Shown piece after piece: positions 1 to 8,720 of a stretch of 64,000 nucleotides of DNA. Source of the stretch: Streptomyces sp. APSN-46.1 (GTDB taxonomy: Bacteria; Actinomycetota; Actinomycetes; Streptomycetales; Streptomycetaceae). How positions within the stretch are numbered: the stretch's first letter is position 1; each line of letters begins with the position of its first letter. Where the stretch lies: NCBI RefSeq assembly GCF_022815725.1, contig NZ_JALGRF010000002.1:372001-436000 (forward strand), in the 5' to 3' direction. The notes below the pieces were generated by a model. The model saw only the letters and a program-made list of their open reading frames with translations. It did not search any database and was not told the origin of the DNA. Position numbers and translations under genes: made by a program.

Positions 1-732
1 GTGGCCAAGGTGGGTGACCTGAGAGTCAGGTGGTCGCGGCCGCTACCTGCCGCGCCGACCTCGCTGACGGTCGTCAAGGACGCGGCGGGACGATACTTCG
101 CCAGCTTCGTCGTGGACACGGAGCCGGGCATCCTTCCGGAGGTGGACACGGAGGTCGGGATCGATCTGGGTCTGACGACGTTCGCGGTCCTTTCCGACGG
201 GACGAAGATCTCTTCGCCGAGGTTCCTGCGACGGGCGGAGAAGAAGCTCAGGCGGCTTCAGCGGGAGCTTTCGCGCAAGGTGAAAGGGTCGAGAAACAGG
301 ACCAGGGCACAGATCAAGGTCGCCCGGCAGCACGCCCGGGTGGCCGACCGGCGGCGGGACTGGCACCACAAGACGTCCACACGGATCATCCGCGACAACC
401 AAGCGGTGTACGTGGAGGACCTCGCGGTGCACGCCCTGGGCCGGACCCGGCTCGCGAAGTCCGTGCATGACGCAGGATGGGCGGCGTTCGTGAGCATGCT
501 GGAGTACAAGGCCGCCAAGCACGGTCGCCACTTCGGGAAGATCGGCCGCTTCGAGCCCACGTCCCAGGTCTGCTCCACCTGTGGGCACCGGGACGGGCCC
601 AAGCCGCTGCACGTCCGCGAATGGACGTGCGGGGCGTGCGGGTCTGTCCACGACCGGGACGAGAACGCAGCGATCAACACCCTGGCCGCCGGGCGGGCGG
701 ACAGGCTAAACGCCTCGTTGGAGCGCGGATAA
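1..732 (+). CDS. tnpB: IS200/IS605-family TnpB (OrfB), 5' end outside window
   Basis: C-terminal 243 residues of a TnpB, an RNA-guided DNA endonuclease carried by IS605/IS1341-type elements. The RuvC-like acidic residues are visible: Asp55 in GIDLGLTT, Glu139 in VYVEDLAV, and the HDRDEN block at 217-222. A four-cysteine zinc ribbon (Cys191, Cys194, Cys210, Cys213) precedes the last acidic block. TnpB proteins are usually near 400 residues, so roughly 150 N-terminal residues lie upstream of the window; the GTG at position 1 is probably internal. The frame stops at TAA 730-732, but the codons after it still resemble a TnpB tail (see findings). No tnpA is visible. The element sits directly upstream of valS. 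Activity cannot be judged from this part. Confidence 0.85.
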   Translation: MAKVGDLRVRWSRPLPAAPTSLTVVKDAAGRYFASFVVDTEPGILPEVDTEVGIDLGLTTFAVLSDGTKISSPRFLRRAEKKLRRLQRELSRKVKGSRNRTRAQIKVARQHARVADRRRDWHHKTSTRIIRDNQAVYVEDLAVHALGRTRLAKSVHDAGWAAFVSMLEYKAAKHGRHFGKIGRFEPTSQVCSTCGHRDGPKPLHVREWTCGACGSVHDRDENAAINTLAAGRADRLNASLERG

Positions 733-806
733 GACCGGGTCCAGGCCCGGCGCCACGCGATGAAGCAGGAAGCCCCCGGCCGACGAGGCCAGACGCGCCA
801 AGGCCC

Positions 807-812
807 TAAACT
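807..812 (+). promoter_or_regulatory. -10-like box of valS, probable leaderless start
   Basis: TAAACT lies six bases before the GTG at 819, so transcription would begin at or next to the start codon. No Shine-Dalgarno sequence is seen before that GTG. No clear -35 box is visible, so this rests on spacing alone. Confidence 0.4.
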
Positions 813-818
813 GTGCTC

Positions 819-3440
819 GTGACCGAGAACACGCAGACACCCAGCAGCCCCAACTCCGAATTGCCGACCGCGTACGCACCGGCCGAGGTAGAGGGGAAGC
901 TCTACGAGCGCTGGGTAGAGCGTGGCTACTTCGAGGCGGACGAGAAGAGCGACAAGACTCCGTACACCATCGTCATCCCGCCGCCGAACGTCACCGGAAG
1001 CCTCCACCTGGGGCACGCCTTCGAGCACACGCTGATCGACGCCCTCACCCGCCGCAAGCGCATGCAGGGCTTCGAGACGCTGTGGCAGCCGGGTATGGAC
1101 CACGCCGGCATCGCCACGCAGAACGTCGTCGAGCGCGAGCTCGCCAAGGAGGGCAAGTCCCGCCACGACCTGGGCCGCGAGGCGTTCGTCGAGCGCGTCT
1201 GGCAGTGGAAGGGCGAGTCCGGCGGGCAGATCTCCGGGCAGATGCGCCGTCTCGGCGACGGTGTCGACTGGTCGCGTGAGCGCTTCACCATGGACGAGGG
1301 CCTCTCCGAGGCCGTCCAGACCATCTTCAAGAAGCTGTACGAGGACGAGCTGATCTACCGCGCCGAGCGCATCATCAACTGGTGCCCGCGCTGCCTCACC
1401 GCGATCTCCGACATCGAGGTCGAGTACCAGGACGACGACGGTGAGCTCGTCTCCATCCGGTATGGGGAAGGCGAGAGCTCCATCGTCGTCGCCACCACGC
1501 GCGCCGAGACGATGCTCGGCGACACCGCCGTCGCCGTCCACCCCGAGGACGAGCGCTACACGCACCTCGTCGGCACCGAGATCGAGCTGCCGCTCACCGG
1601 CCGCCGCATCCCCGTCGTCGCGGACGAGCACGTGGACCCCGCGTTCGGCACCGGCGCCGTCAAGGTGACCCCGGCGCACGACCCGAACGACTTCGAGATC
1701 GGCCAGCGCCACGGCCTGCCGAACCTCGCCGTCATGGACGAGCACGCCATCATCACGGCCCACGGCCCCTTCCAGGGCCTGGACCGGCTGGAGGCCCGCT
1801 CGGCCATCGTCGCCGCGCTGCGCGCCGAGGGCCGGATCGTCGCCGAGAAGCGCCCGTACACCCACTCCGTCGGCCACTGCTCGCGCTGCAAGACCACCAT
1901 CGAGCCGCGCCTGTCCCTGCAGTGGTGGGTCAAGGTCGGCCCGCTCGCCAAGGCCGCCGGTGACGCGGTCCGCGACGGCAAGGTCAAGATCCACCCGCAG
2001 GAGATGGAGAAGCGCTACTTCGACTGGGTCGACAACCTCCACGACTGGTGCATCTCGCGCCAGCTGTGGTGGGGCCACCGCATCCCGGTCTGGTACGGCC
2101 CGAACGGCGAGATCGTCTGCGTCGGACCGGACGAGCAGCCGCCGGCGGGCGAGGGCTGGCACCAGGACACGGACGTCCTGGACACCTGGTTCTCCTCCGG
2201 CCTGTGGCCGTTCTCCACGCTCGGCTGGCCGCGGCAGACCGACAGCCTGGCGAAGTTCTACCCGAACTCCGTCCTGGTCACCGGCTACGACATCCTCTTC
2301 TTCTGGGTCGCCCGGATGATGATGTTCGGCCTGTACGCGATGGACGGCACCCCGCCGTTCCACACCATCGCCCTGCACGGCATGGTCCGTGACGAGCGCG
2401 GCAAGAAGATGTCGAAGTCCTTCGGCAACGCGGTCAACCCGCTCGACTGGATGGACAAGTACGGCTCCGACGCCGTCCGCTTCACCCTGGCGCGCGGCGC
2501 CAACCCGGGTGTCGACGTCCCGATCGGTGAGGACTGGGTCCAGGCGTCCAGCAAGTTCGCCAACAAGATCTGGAACGCCACGCGCTTCGCGCTGATGAAC
2601 GGCGCCACGATCGAGGGCGAGCTGCCGCCGGTCGAGCAGATGTCGGCGACCGACCGCTGGATCCTGTCGCGGCTCAACAAGACCGTGGCCGAGGTCGACG
2701 CGTTCTACGACGACTACCAGTTCTCGAAGCTGTCGGACTCCCTCTACCACTTCGCGTGGGACGAGGTCTTCGACTGGTACGTCGAGCTGTCGAAGACGAC
2801 GTTCTTCGCGGGCGGCGCGCAGGCCAAGGTCTCCGGCCGGGTCCTGGGCGAGGTCATCGACGTCATGCTGCGCCTGCTGCACCCGGTGGTCCCCTTCGTC
2901 ACCGAGACGCTGTGGACCACGCTGACCGGCCGCGAGTCCCTCGTCATCGCCGAGTGGCCGAACGACAGCGGCTTCCGCGACGAGGCCGCCGAGGCCGAGA
3001 TCGAGAGCGTCCAGACCGTCGTCACCGAGGTCCGCCGGTTCCGCAAGGAGCAGGGCCTGCAGGACGGCCAGAAGGTCCCGGCCCGCCTGGACCTGACCGG
3101 TACCGCGCTGGCCGCGCACGAGGCCGCCATCCGGCAGCTGCTGCGCCTCCAGCCGGAGGGCGACTCCTTCAGCGCCACCGCGACCCTCCCGGTCGCCGGC
3201 GCCACGGTCGCGCTCGACCTCTCGGGCACGATCGACGTGGACGCCGAACGCAAGCGCCTCTCCAAGGACCTCGGCGCCGCCGAGAAGGAGAAGCAGCAGG
3301 CCGAGGCGAAGCTCGGGAACGAGGCCTTCCTGGCCAAGGCCCCCGACAACGTCGTGGACAAGATCAAGGGCCGGCTCGCCAAGGCCGAGACCGATATCGC
3401 CCGGATCCAGGCCCAGTTGGACGCGCTGCCGGGCGCGTAA
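819..3440 (+). CDS. valS: Valyl-tRNA synthetase
   Basis: Cytoplasmic class Ia aminoacyl-tRNA synthetase that charges tRNA-Val with valine using ATP. The HIGH motif appears as HLGH at residues 63-66 and the KMSKS motif at 530-534. Between them lies the CP1 editing insert, which removes mischarged threonine in this family. The C-terminus has the charged coiled coil typical of ValS ([10 protein letters not shown] onward). The length of 873 residues is normal for actinobacteria. I chose the GTG at 819, giving MTENTQ, over the in-frame GTG at 813, because it matches the family N-terminus and sits six bases after a -10-like box. The gene is single and ends with a strong hairpin. Confidence 0.97.
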   Translation: MTENTQTPSSPNSELPTAYAPAEVEGKLYERWVERGYFEADEKSDKTPYTIVIPPPNVTGSLHLGHAFEHTLIDALTRRKRMQGFETLWQPGMDHAGIATQNVVERELAKEGKSRHDLGREAFVERVWQWKGESGGQISGQMRRLGDGVDWSRERFTMDEGLSEAVQTIFKKLYEDELIYRAERIINWCPRCLTAISDIEVEYQDDDGELVSIRYGEGESSIVVATTRAETMLGDTAVAVHPEDERYTHLVGTEIELPLTGRRIPVVADEHVDPAFGTGAVKVTPAHDPNDFEIGQRHGLPNLAVMDEHAIITAHGPFQGLDRLEARSAIVAALRAEGRIVAEKRPYTHSVGHCSRCKTTIEPRLSLQWWVKVGPLAKAAGDAVRDGKVKIHPQEMEKRYFDWVDNLHDWCISRQLWWGHRIPVWYGPNGEIVCVGPDEQPPAGEGWHQDTDVLDTWFSSGLWPFSTLGWPRQTDSLAKFYPNSVLVTGYDILFFWVARMMMFGLYAMDGTPPFHTIALHGMVRDERGKKMSKSFGNAVNPLDWMDKYGSDAVRFTLARGANPGVDVPIGEDWVQASSKFANKIWNATRFALMNGATIEGELPPVEQMSATDRWILSRLNKTVAEVDAFYDDYQFSKLSDSLYHFAWDEVFDWYVELSKTTFFAGGAQAKVSGRVLGEVIDVMLRLLHPVVPFVTETLWTTLTGRESLVIAEWPNDSGFRDEAAEAEIESVQTVVTEVRRFRKEQGLQDGQKVPARLDLTGTALAAHEAAIRQLLRLQPEGDSFSATATLPVAGATVALDLSGTIDVDAERKRLSKDLGAAEKEKQQAEAKLGNEAFLAKAPDNVVDKIKGRLAKAETDIARIQAQLDALPGA

Positions 3441-3452
3441 CACCCCGTACGC

Positions 3453-3487
3453 CGTCGGCCCCCGAGCGAACTGCTCGGGGGCCGACG
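3453..3487 (+). terminator. Terminator after valS
   Basis: A perfect 15-bp inverted repeat (3453-3467 with 3473-3487) with the five-base loop GAACT begins 12 bases after the valS stop. It lacks a U-tract, which is common for GC-rich actinobacterial terminators. Confidence 0.85.
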
Positions 3488-3598
3488 CGTATTGTGACGT
3501 AGACCCCAGGGGTTTCACGCAACCATCGCCCGCTCAAGGCAGTCTGTAAGCCCGTCACGGAGATGTCTGTGCGGTGGGGCCGCTGAGGAACGAGGGGG

Positions 3599-4990
3599 GT
3601 GTGTCTGGGAGTGGTACGTCAGTACGTGAAGCGTCGCAAGGTACTCATCGGGGCCGCGGCGACCGCGGCCATGGGCGGCACGCTCGCCGGCGTCGCGGCC
3701 TTCAGCACCTCCCGCGCGCCCGCCAAGGGCCTCCAGAAGGACCTGCGTTCGCGGGACCCCAAGGCGTCCAAGGCCGCCGAGGCCGTCTACGGCCTGCTGG
3801 CCGCGCTGGAGGCGGACGCCCGGGCCGGCCACCGCCGGGCCACCCTCATAGGACAGCACGCCGAGGTCCACAACGAGCGGTACAACCCGGAGTACGGGGA
3901 CCACAACGGCCCCAAGGTGCCCGGCTACTACTACCGCAAGCCGCAGGACATCACCGGGAAGCTGCCCGCGTTCCTCGAACTGGACCTGGGCCCCGGCTAC
4001 CAGCAGGACAGCTGGGGCGTGGGCGAGCCGCGGGACTACTCGCGCGCCGCCTGGCCCGCCCGCCGCGAGTTCTGGACCTACACGAACGACGTCGTGGACC
4101 TCGCCATGGGCGTCTGGCACGGCCTGCCGCGCAAGACCGACGGCTCGTACAACCCGACCGGCACCGAACAGCTCTGGAACGGCACGAAGACCACGCTGCC
4201 CACCAACGGGGGAGCGCCGGCCGGCCTGGTCGGCATGTCGTTCCACCAGCCGTGGCCGGGCAGCCCGGTCAAGGGCTTCGAGCAGACCATGCGCGGCAAT
4301 TCACCCGCGGCCAAGGACCCGAAGTGGATCGACCGGGTCCTGACGCCGGGCACGGCGGAACACGCCGCACTGCTGCTCGACCTGGCGTTCCTCGCGGACC
4401 ACCTGGGCTACCTGGCCGCGCACGACGTGCCCGTACTGCTGCGCCCGTACCACGAGATGAACGCGCTGGACGATGAGCAGCGCTTCTGGTGGGCGGGGCT
4501 GAAGCCCGAGCAGTACGTGGCCCTGTGGGAGCTGATGTACCACTACCTGGTGGGCTCGCGCGGGCTGCACAACCTCATCTTCGTCTGGTCCCCCACGGCC
4601 TGGGACGGTGTCCACGGCAACGAACCCTGGGACTTCTACCCGGGGGCCGAGTACGTGGACGTGGTCGGGGTCGACGACTACAGCGGTTCACCGGAGCAAC
4701 CGTTCGGCAAGGGAGCCTGGACGGCGAAGTGGCACCGGGAGCTGAAGGATTACGGCAAACCGCGGATCGTGGCGGAGTCCTTCCACGTCCCGCTCAACGC
4801 GGAGCAGCGCACGACGCTCGACGAAGCCCCTTGGGTCCTCTGGACCGTTTGGGGTGACGGGCTGACAGCGAAGAACACCGCGAAGGACGTTCAGCAGACG
4901 TACAACGATCCGAAGACGGTCACCGGTGGCAAGGAGACCGGCCCTGTCGGTGTGAGTTGGCCCTCCTTGCGCGAGGGAACGTCGCAGTAG
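3599..4990 (+). CDS. Exported GH26-family beta-mannanase-like glycoside hydrolase
   Basis: Predicted secreted glycoside hydrolase of 463 residues. The N-terminus has KRRKVLIGAAATAAMGG, a twin-arginine-like charged region followed by a hydrophobic stretch, so export or membrane anchoring is likely. The GH26 layout is clear: RPYHEMN with the presumed acid/base Glu286, then FWWAG, IFVWSP, and IVAESFHVP with the presumed nucleophile Glu393. GH26 enzymes mostly cleave beta-1,4-mannan. Other possible starts are GTG at 3611 and 3626; the purine-rich GAGGGGGG before 3599 does not decide between them. It is first in a block with a membrane GT2, a GH113-like enzyme and a sugar nucleotidyltransferase, which suggests polymer trimming during export rather than nutrition. 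Substrate is inferred. Confidence 0.8.
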   Translation: MCLGVVRQYVKRRKVLIGAAATAAMGGTLAGVAAFSTSRAPAKGLQKDLRSRDPKASKAAEAVYGLLAALEADARAGHRRATLIGQHAEVHNERYNPEYGDHNGPKVPGYYYRKPQDITGKLPAFLELDLGPGYQQDSWGVGEPRDYSRAAWPARREFWTYTNDVVDLAMGVWHGLPRKTDGSYNPTGTEQLWNGTKTTLPTNGGAPAGLVGMSFHQPWPGSPVKGFEQTMRGNSPAAKDPKWIDRVLTPGTAEHAALLLDLAFLADHLGYLAAHDVPVLLRPYHEMNALDDEQRFWWAGLKPEQYVALWELMYHYLVGSRGLHNLIFVWSPTAWDGVHGNEPWDFYPGAEYVDVVGVDDYSGSPEQPFGKGAWTAKWHRELKDYGKPRIVAESFHVPLNAEQRTTLDEAPWVLWTVWGDGLTAKNTAKDVQQTYNDPKTVTGGKETGPVGVSWPSLREGTSQ

Positions 4991-5054
4991 TCGCAGTAAG
5001 GGCCTTGCAAAGGCAGCCTGTAACACTTTTTTGTTTTCGGTGAATAGGAGTGAA

Positions 5055-5846
5055 GTGACCGCCTCAACGCCGCGCGCCCACCGCGTAGCCGCATTCGTGG
5101 CCATGGGCTGGGCTGGTGTCCTGCTCATCTGGGCGCTGTACAACTGCTTCTGGCAGGTGGGCATCGTCGATTTCCTGCAGGGCATCGTCTATTACGGCAT
5201 CGGAGACGGCTCCGGGGCTGCCGAGACCTTCAACCTCAACTGGGGCATCGTCTACGTGGCGGGCGCGCTGCTGGTGCTGCGCGGCAACACGCTCGGCCGG
5301 GGCATCATCATCGGCGGCGCGGCCATCGAGGGCTACAACCGGCTGCGCAGCCTGACCGGTGCGATGTTCGACGAGAAGCAGACCGACTACTTCACCAACA
5401 CGCTCCAGGGCGGGCTGAAGCTGGCGACGTTCGGCGCGGGCTTCCTCGTGACGACCGCTCTCATCGTGCTGCTGCTGCGCGACTTCGCCGCCTACGAGCC
5501 GTGGCAGCCGCCGGTGAACCCGTGGAGCGCGCAGGCGCACGAGGCGCGGCAGGCCCATGAGGCGGCGCAGCGCGCGGCCGCCCCGCAGCAGCCGCCGTAC
5601 GGCATCCCGCAGGGTTACCAGCAGCCCCAGCAGCCCCAGCAGCCGCAGCAGCCGCAGCAGCCGCAGACGGGTTACGCGCAGCCCCAGCCCCAGCAGCAGG
5701 CCCAGCCCCAGCCCCAGCAGGGCTACGCGCCGCAGCCCCAGCAGCAGCCGCAGCCCGGATACGGAGCCGGCCCGTACGGCGGTCCCTGGCAGCAGCCCCA
5801 GATCCCGGCCCAGCAGCAGCCGCCCCAGCAGCCGCCCCAGCAGTAG
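5055..5846 (+). CDS. Small multi-pass membrane protein with Pro/Gln-rich tail
   Basis: Family not recognised. The first half has about four hydrophobic segments (near residues 12-32, 65-82, 85-95 and 125-145), with a short region between them reaching FDEKQTDYF. From about residue 175 the protein becomes a disordered tail dominated by Pro, Gln, Tyr and Gly, encoded by short cag/ccc repeats. I chose the GTG at 5055 because AGGAG lies at 5046-5050; a TTG at 5031 would add eight residues. It lies between the GH26-like gene and the membrane glycosyltransferase in the same direction, so it may be an accessory subunit of the polysaccharide machinery, by position only. Confidence 0.7.
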   Translation: MTASTPRAHRVAAFVAMGWAGVLLIWALYNCFWQVGIVDFLQGIVYYGIGDGSGAAETFNLNWGIVYVAGALLVLRGNTLGRGIIIGGAAIEGYNRLRSLTGAMFDEKQTDYFTNTLQGGLKLATFGAGFLVTTALIVLLLRDFAAYEPWQPPVNPWSAQAHEARQAHEAAQRAAAPQQPPYGIPQGYQQPQQPQQPQQPQQPQTGYAQPQPQQQAQPQPQQGYAPQPQQQPQPGYGAGPYGGPWQQPQIPAQQQPPQQPPQQ

Positions 5847-5960
5847 GCGGCGGACGGAGGCTGCCGCCGGAGCGCCGCACCCGCTCCCGGCAGCCCCGCC
5901 ACGCCCAGCAGACACCGCCGCAGCGCGAGCTGACCCGGCGAACCCAGAAGGACCACTCCT

Positions 5961-7409
5961 ATGTCCCCCGCCCCCGTACAAGAGGTCGCGACCACCTCCC
6001 GTCGCGACGCGAAGATCGTCCAGCGGCATGCCGACTGGAAACCCAGCGTGCTGGCCTTCCTGCTGCCCTTCCTGGTGCTCGTCAGCTTCGGCCTGTGGGT
6101 GTTCGAGCCGAACCCGTCCCCGCTGGGCTGGACCCTGTCGGTCATCTGGTCGCTGCCCGCGATCGGCGTGATGGTCGGCTTCCAGGGTGTCCTGCTGATC
6201 CGCCGCCGCGTCCGCAAATCGCACGAGATGGTCCCGGCGGCCCCGGTGGAGGATGACTTCCTCGTCGTGCTCGTGCCGACCATCGGCCGCCACGACACGT
6301 ACCCGGCGCTGGAGCGCTCGGTGCTCAGCTACGTGGAGCACCTCCCCCCGTTCTTCCCGCGCATGCGGGTCGACGTGCTCACGGAGGAGGGCTGCGAGGC
6401 CACCGAGCGGATCGACGACCTCGCCGCGACGCACCCGCTGATCCGGGTGGTCGCCGTACCCAAGGTGTACGAGACGGCGAACGGGACGCGGTTCAAGGCC
6501 CGGGCCAACCACTACGCCCACGAGCTGCGGATCGAGGAGGGCGAGGCGCTCGACGACGTCTGGGTGCTCCACATGGACGACGACACCGGCGTCGGCCCCG
6601 ACACCGCCATGGCCATCGCCCAGTTCATCAACCGGCAGGGCCGCGCTGGCGACGAGGCCAAGCACATGGCGCAGGGCATCCTCGCCTACCCGCGCGAGAA
6701 CGCCGTCAACCGCTTCACCTGGCTGGCCGACGCGGTCCGGCCCGCCGACGACATCGCCCGCTTCCGCGCCTTCACCGGTCTCGGCACCCCGGTCGCCGGC
6801 GTGCACGGCGAGCTGCTGCTGCTCCGCGCCTCCATCGAGGCCACCATCGGCTGGGACTTCGGACCCAAGGCCATCGTCGAGGACGCCCAGCTGGCCCTGA
6901 CGTTCTGCCGCAAGTACCCGGGCCGCAGCGACTGGTTCAACGGCCGCTGCTACGGCGCCTCGCCGGCCACCACCAAGGACTTCATCAAGCAGCGCGAGCG
7001 CTGGGCCTGGGGCCTGGTCGCCCTCTGTTTCAACAGGACGGTGCCTTTCCGGTACCGCTGGTTCCTGATGCTCTGCATGGTCAGCTGGGTCCTCGGCCCG
7101 CTCCAGCACGTCGCGACGGTCCTGCTCGTGGCCTGGTTCATCGGTGACTTCAACACCTCGCCCGTGACCCAGTCCGTCGTGATCATGTGGTCGTTGAGTT
7201 TCGCGTACGTCATCTGGACGTACTGGGAGGGGCTGCGGCTCAACTCCCTGGTGTCCGCGGACGGCAAGCGCCGCTGGTGGGAGCCGATCGTCGTCCTCGG
7301 ACTCATCCCGCTGTTCTCCGTGATGGAGGGACTCGGCGGCCTGCGTGGGCTGATCAAGTTCATCAAGCGCGAAGAGAACAAGTTCGTCGTCATCGCCAAG
7401 CCCGCGTGA
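5961..7409 (+). CDS. Membrane GT2 polysaccharide synthase-like glycosyltransferase
   Basis: Processive-type family 2 glycosyltransferase of 482 residues. It begins with two transmembrane segments (about 28-48 and 52-75), then the catalytic domain with VLVPTIGRHDT, the metal-binding Asp cluster HMDDDTG at 204-210, a VEDAQLAL motif carrying the catalytic-base Asp, and the product-binding QRERW at 344-348. Several transmembrane helices follow. This Q/RxxRW architecture belongs to cellulose and hyaluronan synthase-like enzymes. The arrangement recalls the Egghead-type beta-1,4-mannosyltransferases, an assignment from memory. An AGAAGGA ribosome site lies before ATG 5961. The stop overlaps a possible GTG start of the next gene, so the two are probably co-translated. 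Neighbouring mannanases suggest a mannan product. Confidence 0.85.
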   Translation: MSPAPVQEVATTSRRDAKIVQRHADWKPSVLAFLLPFLVLVSFGLWVFEPNPSPLGWTLSVIWSLPAIGVMVGFQGVLLIRRRVRKSHEMVPAAPVEDDFLVVLVPTIGRHDTYPALERSVLSYVEHLPPFFPRMRVDVLTEEGCEATERIDDLAATHPLIRVVAVPKVYETANGTRFKARANHYAHELRIEEGEALDDVWVLHMDDDTGVGPDTAMAIAQFINRQGRAGDEAKHMAQGILAYPRENAVNRFTWLADAVRPADDIARFRAFTGLGTPVAGVHGELLLLRASIEATIGWDFGPKAIVEDAQLALTFCRKYPGRSDWFNGRCYGASPATTKDFIKQRERWAWGLVALCFNRTVPFRYRWFLMLCMVSWVLGPLQHVATVLLVAWFIGDFNTSPVTQSVVIMWSLSFAYVIWTYWEGLRLNSLVSADGKRRWWEPIVVLGLIPLFSVMEGLGGLRGLIKFIKREENKFVVIAKPA

Positions 7410-7426
7410 GCAACCGAGAGCCCGTC

Positions 7427-8686
7427 ATGAAGAAGAAGCGTTCCAAGGTCCCCCTGCTGGCGATCCTGCCGGTGACCGTGACCTCCCTGGTCCTCGGCCT
7501 GCCGTTCGTGGTCGGCGACCACCCGCTGCGCTGGAAGGCGGACTCCCTCAAGCCGATCCTGGTCCTGGACGACTCGGCTCCCGCGAAGGGCGGGAGCGGT
7601 GACGACACCGTCCTCGCCGACGGCGACGGCGGCGGCGACGGGTCAGAGGACGGGAAGCCGGCCGGCCCCGCCAAGCCCGCGCAGACGGTGGCCGAGCCGT
7701 GGAAGGCCGGCATGCCGGAGTGGGGCGTCCAGATCTTCTGGGAGGACAAGAAGGAGCACAGCGAGGAATACCTCGCCAAGAAGGCCCGCCAACAGGCCGA
7801 CTACATCGTCGGGCTGAAGGCCAACTCGGTCGCCGTCTCCTTCCCCTTCTACACGGAGGGCCGCACCTCCACGCAGCTCGCGGCCGGCAAGAACACCCCG
7901 ACCCCCGAGCACCTCGACACGGTCCTGCGCGTCTTCCGCGAGGCGGGCCTGCGCACCACCGTCCGCCCGATCCTGGACGAGGCGGCGCTCATCCCGCCGG
8001 AGGGCTGGCGCGGCAACATCAAGCCCTCCGACAAGGCGGCCTGGTTCACGTCGTACGAGGCCTTCCTGGCCCCGTACCTCGAAGCGGCGCAGCGGCAGCG
8101 GGCGGCGACCTTCGTGATCGGCACCGAGCTGAACTCCATGGAGGGGCAGGCGGGCTGGAAGGGCCTGATATCCGCGGCGGAGAAGCGGTTCAAGGGCGAG
8201 GTGTCCTACGACGCCAACTGGGACAACTACGTGGGCGGCCGCATCGACGTCCCCGTCAACCGGCTCGGCGTCGACGCCTACTTCCCCGTGAAGGTGGACG
8301 ACGACGCGCCCGTGGACCGGCTGGTCGACGGCTGGAACACCTGGCTCGACAAGAAGAGCAAGGGGGCGCTGCCGAAGATCGTGCTCGCCGAGGCGGGCAT
8401 CAGCGCCATGGACGGGGCGTTCCACGCGCCCGGCGACTTCTACACCAAGCGCAAGGTCAACCCGCAGGTCCAGGCGAACTGGTACAAGGCGGTCTGCCAG
8501 GTCGTCCAGCAGCGCAAGATGGCCGGCGTCTACTGGTGGTCGATCTACTTCGACTCCAACCCTAAGGCCGCTCCGAAGGAAGAGGACTCCCGCTTCAACT
8601 TCGCGGGACGTCCGGCCACCGAAGAGGCGATCCGCTCCTGCTTCGGTTCCGACTACGCAGGTCCGGGCACCACCCCCGCGCCGTGA
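7427..8686 (+). CDS. GH113-like glycoside hydrolase with signal anchor
   Basis: Exported or membrane-anchored (beta/alpha)8-type glycosidase of 419 residues. The start MKKKRSKVPLLAILPVTV forms a signal anchor, followed by an Asp/Gly-rich linker to about residue 75. The catalytic part resembles GH113 beta-mannanases: WGVQIFWED, WRGNIKP, FVIGTELNS with the presumed acid/base Glu234, and IVLAEAGIS with the presumed nucleophile Glu322, near the C-terminal ends of strands 4 and 7. A GTG at 7406 overlaps the upstream stop as GTGA and would add seven residues; I kept ATG 7427 because it begins right at the signal anchor. A second mannanase-type enzyme in the same block strengthens the mannan reading. 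GH113 membership is from motif memory, not a search. Confidence 0.72.
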   Translation: MKKKRSKVPLLAILPVTVTSLVLGLPFVVGDHPLRWKADSLKPILVLDDSAPAKGGSGDDTVLADGDGGGDGSEDGKPAGPAKPAQTVAEPWKAGMPEWGVQIFWEDKKEHSEEYLAKKARQQADYIVGLKANSVAVSFPFYTEGRTSTQLAAGKNTPTPEHLDTVLRVFREAGLRTTVRPILDEAALIPPEGWRGNIKPSDKAAWFTSYEAFLAPYLEAAQRQRAATFVIGTELNSMEGQAGWKGLISAAEKRFKGEVSYDANWDNYVGGRIDVPVNRLGVDAYFPVKVDDDAPVDRLVDGWNTWLDKKSKGALPKIVLAEAGISAMDGAFHAPGDFYTKRKVNPQVQANWYKAVCQVVQQRKMAGVYWWSIYFDSNPKAAPKEEDSRFNFAGRPATEEAIRSCFGSDYAGPGTTPAP

Positions 8687-8720
8687 CCGACACCCACCAC
8701 GAGAAAGCGATGTGCCCGGC

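Noticed and set aside
258..3518. Minus-strand frame opposite valS
   Set aside because: Shadow of valS codon bias; no recognisable domain.
5590..5845. Cag/ccc repeats as a separate repeat element
   Set aside because: They encode the Pro/Gln tail of the membrane protein and are simple coding low complexity.
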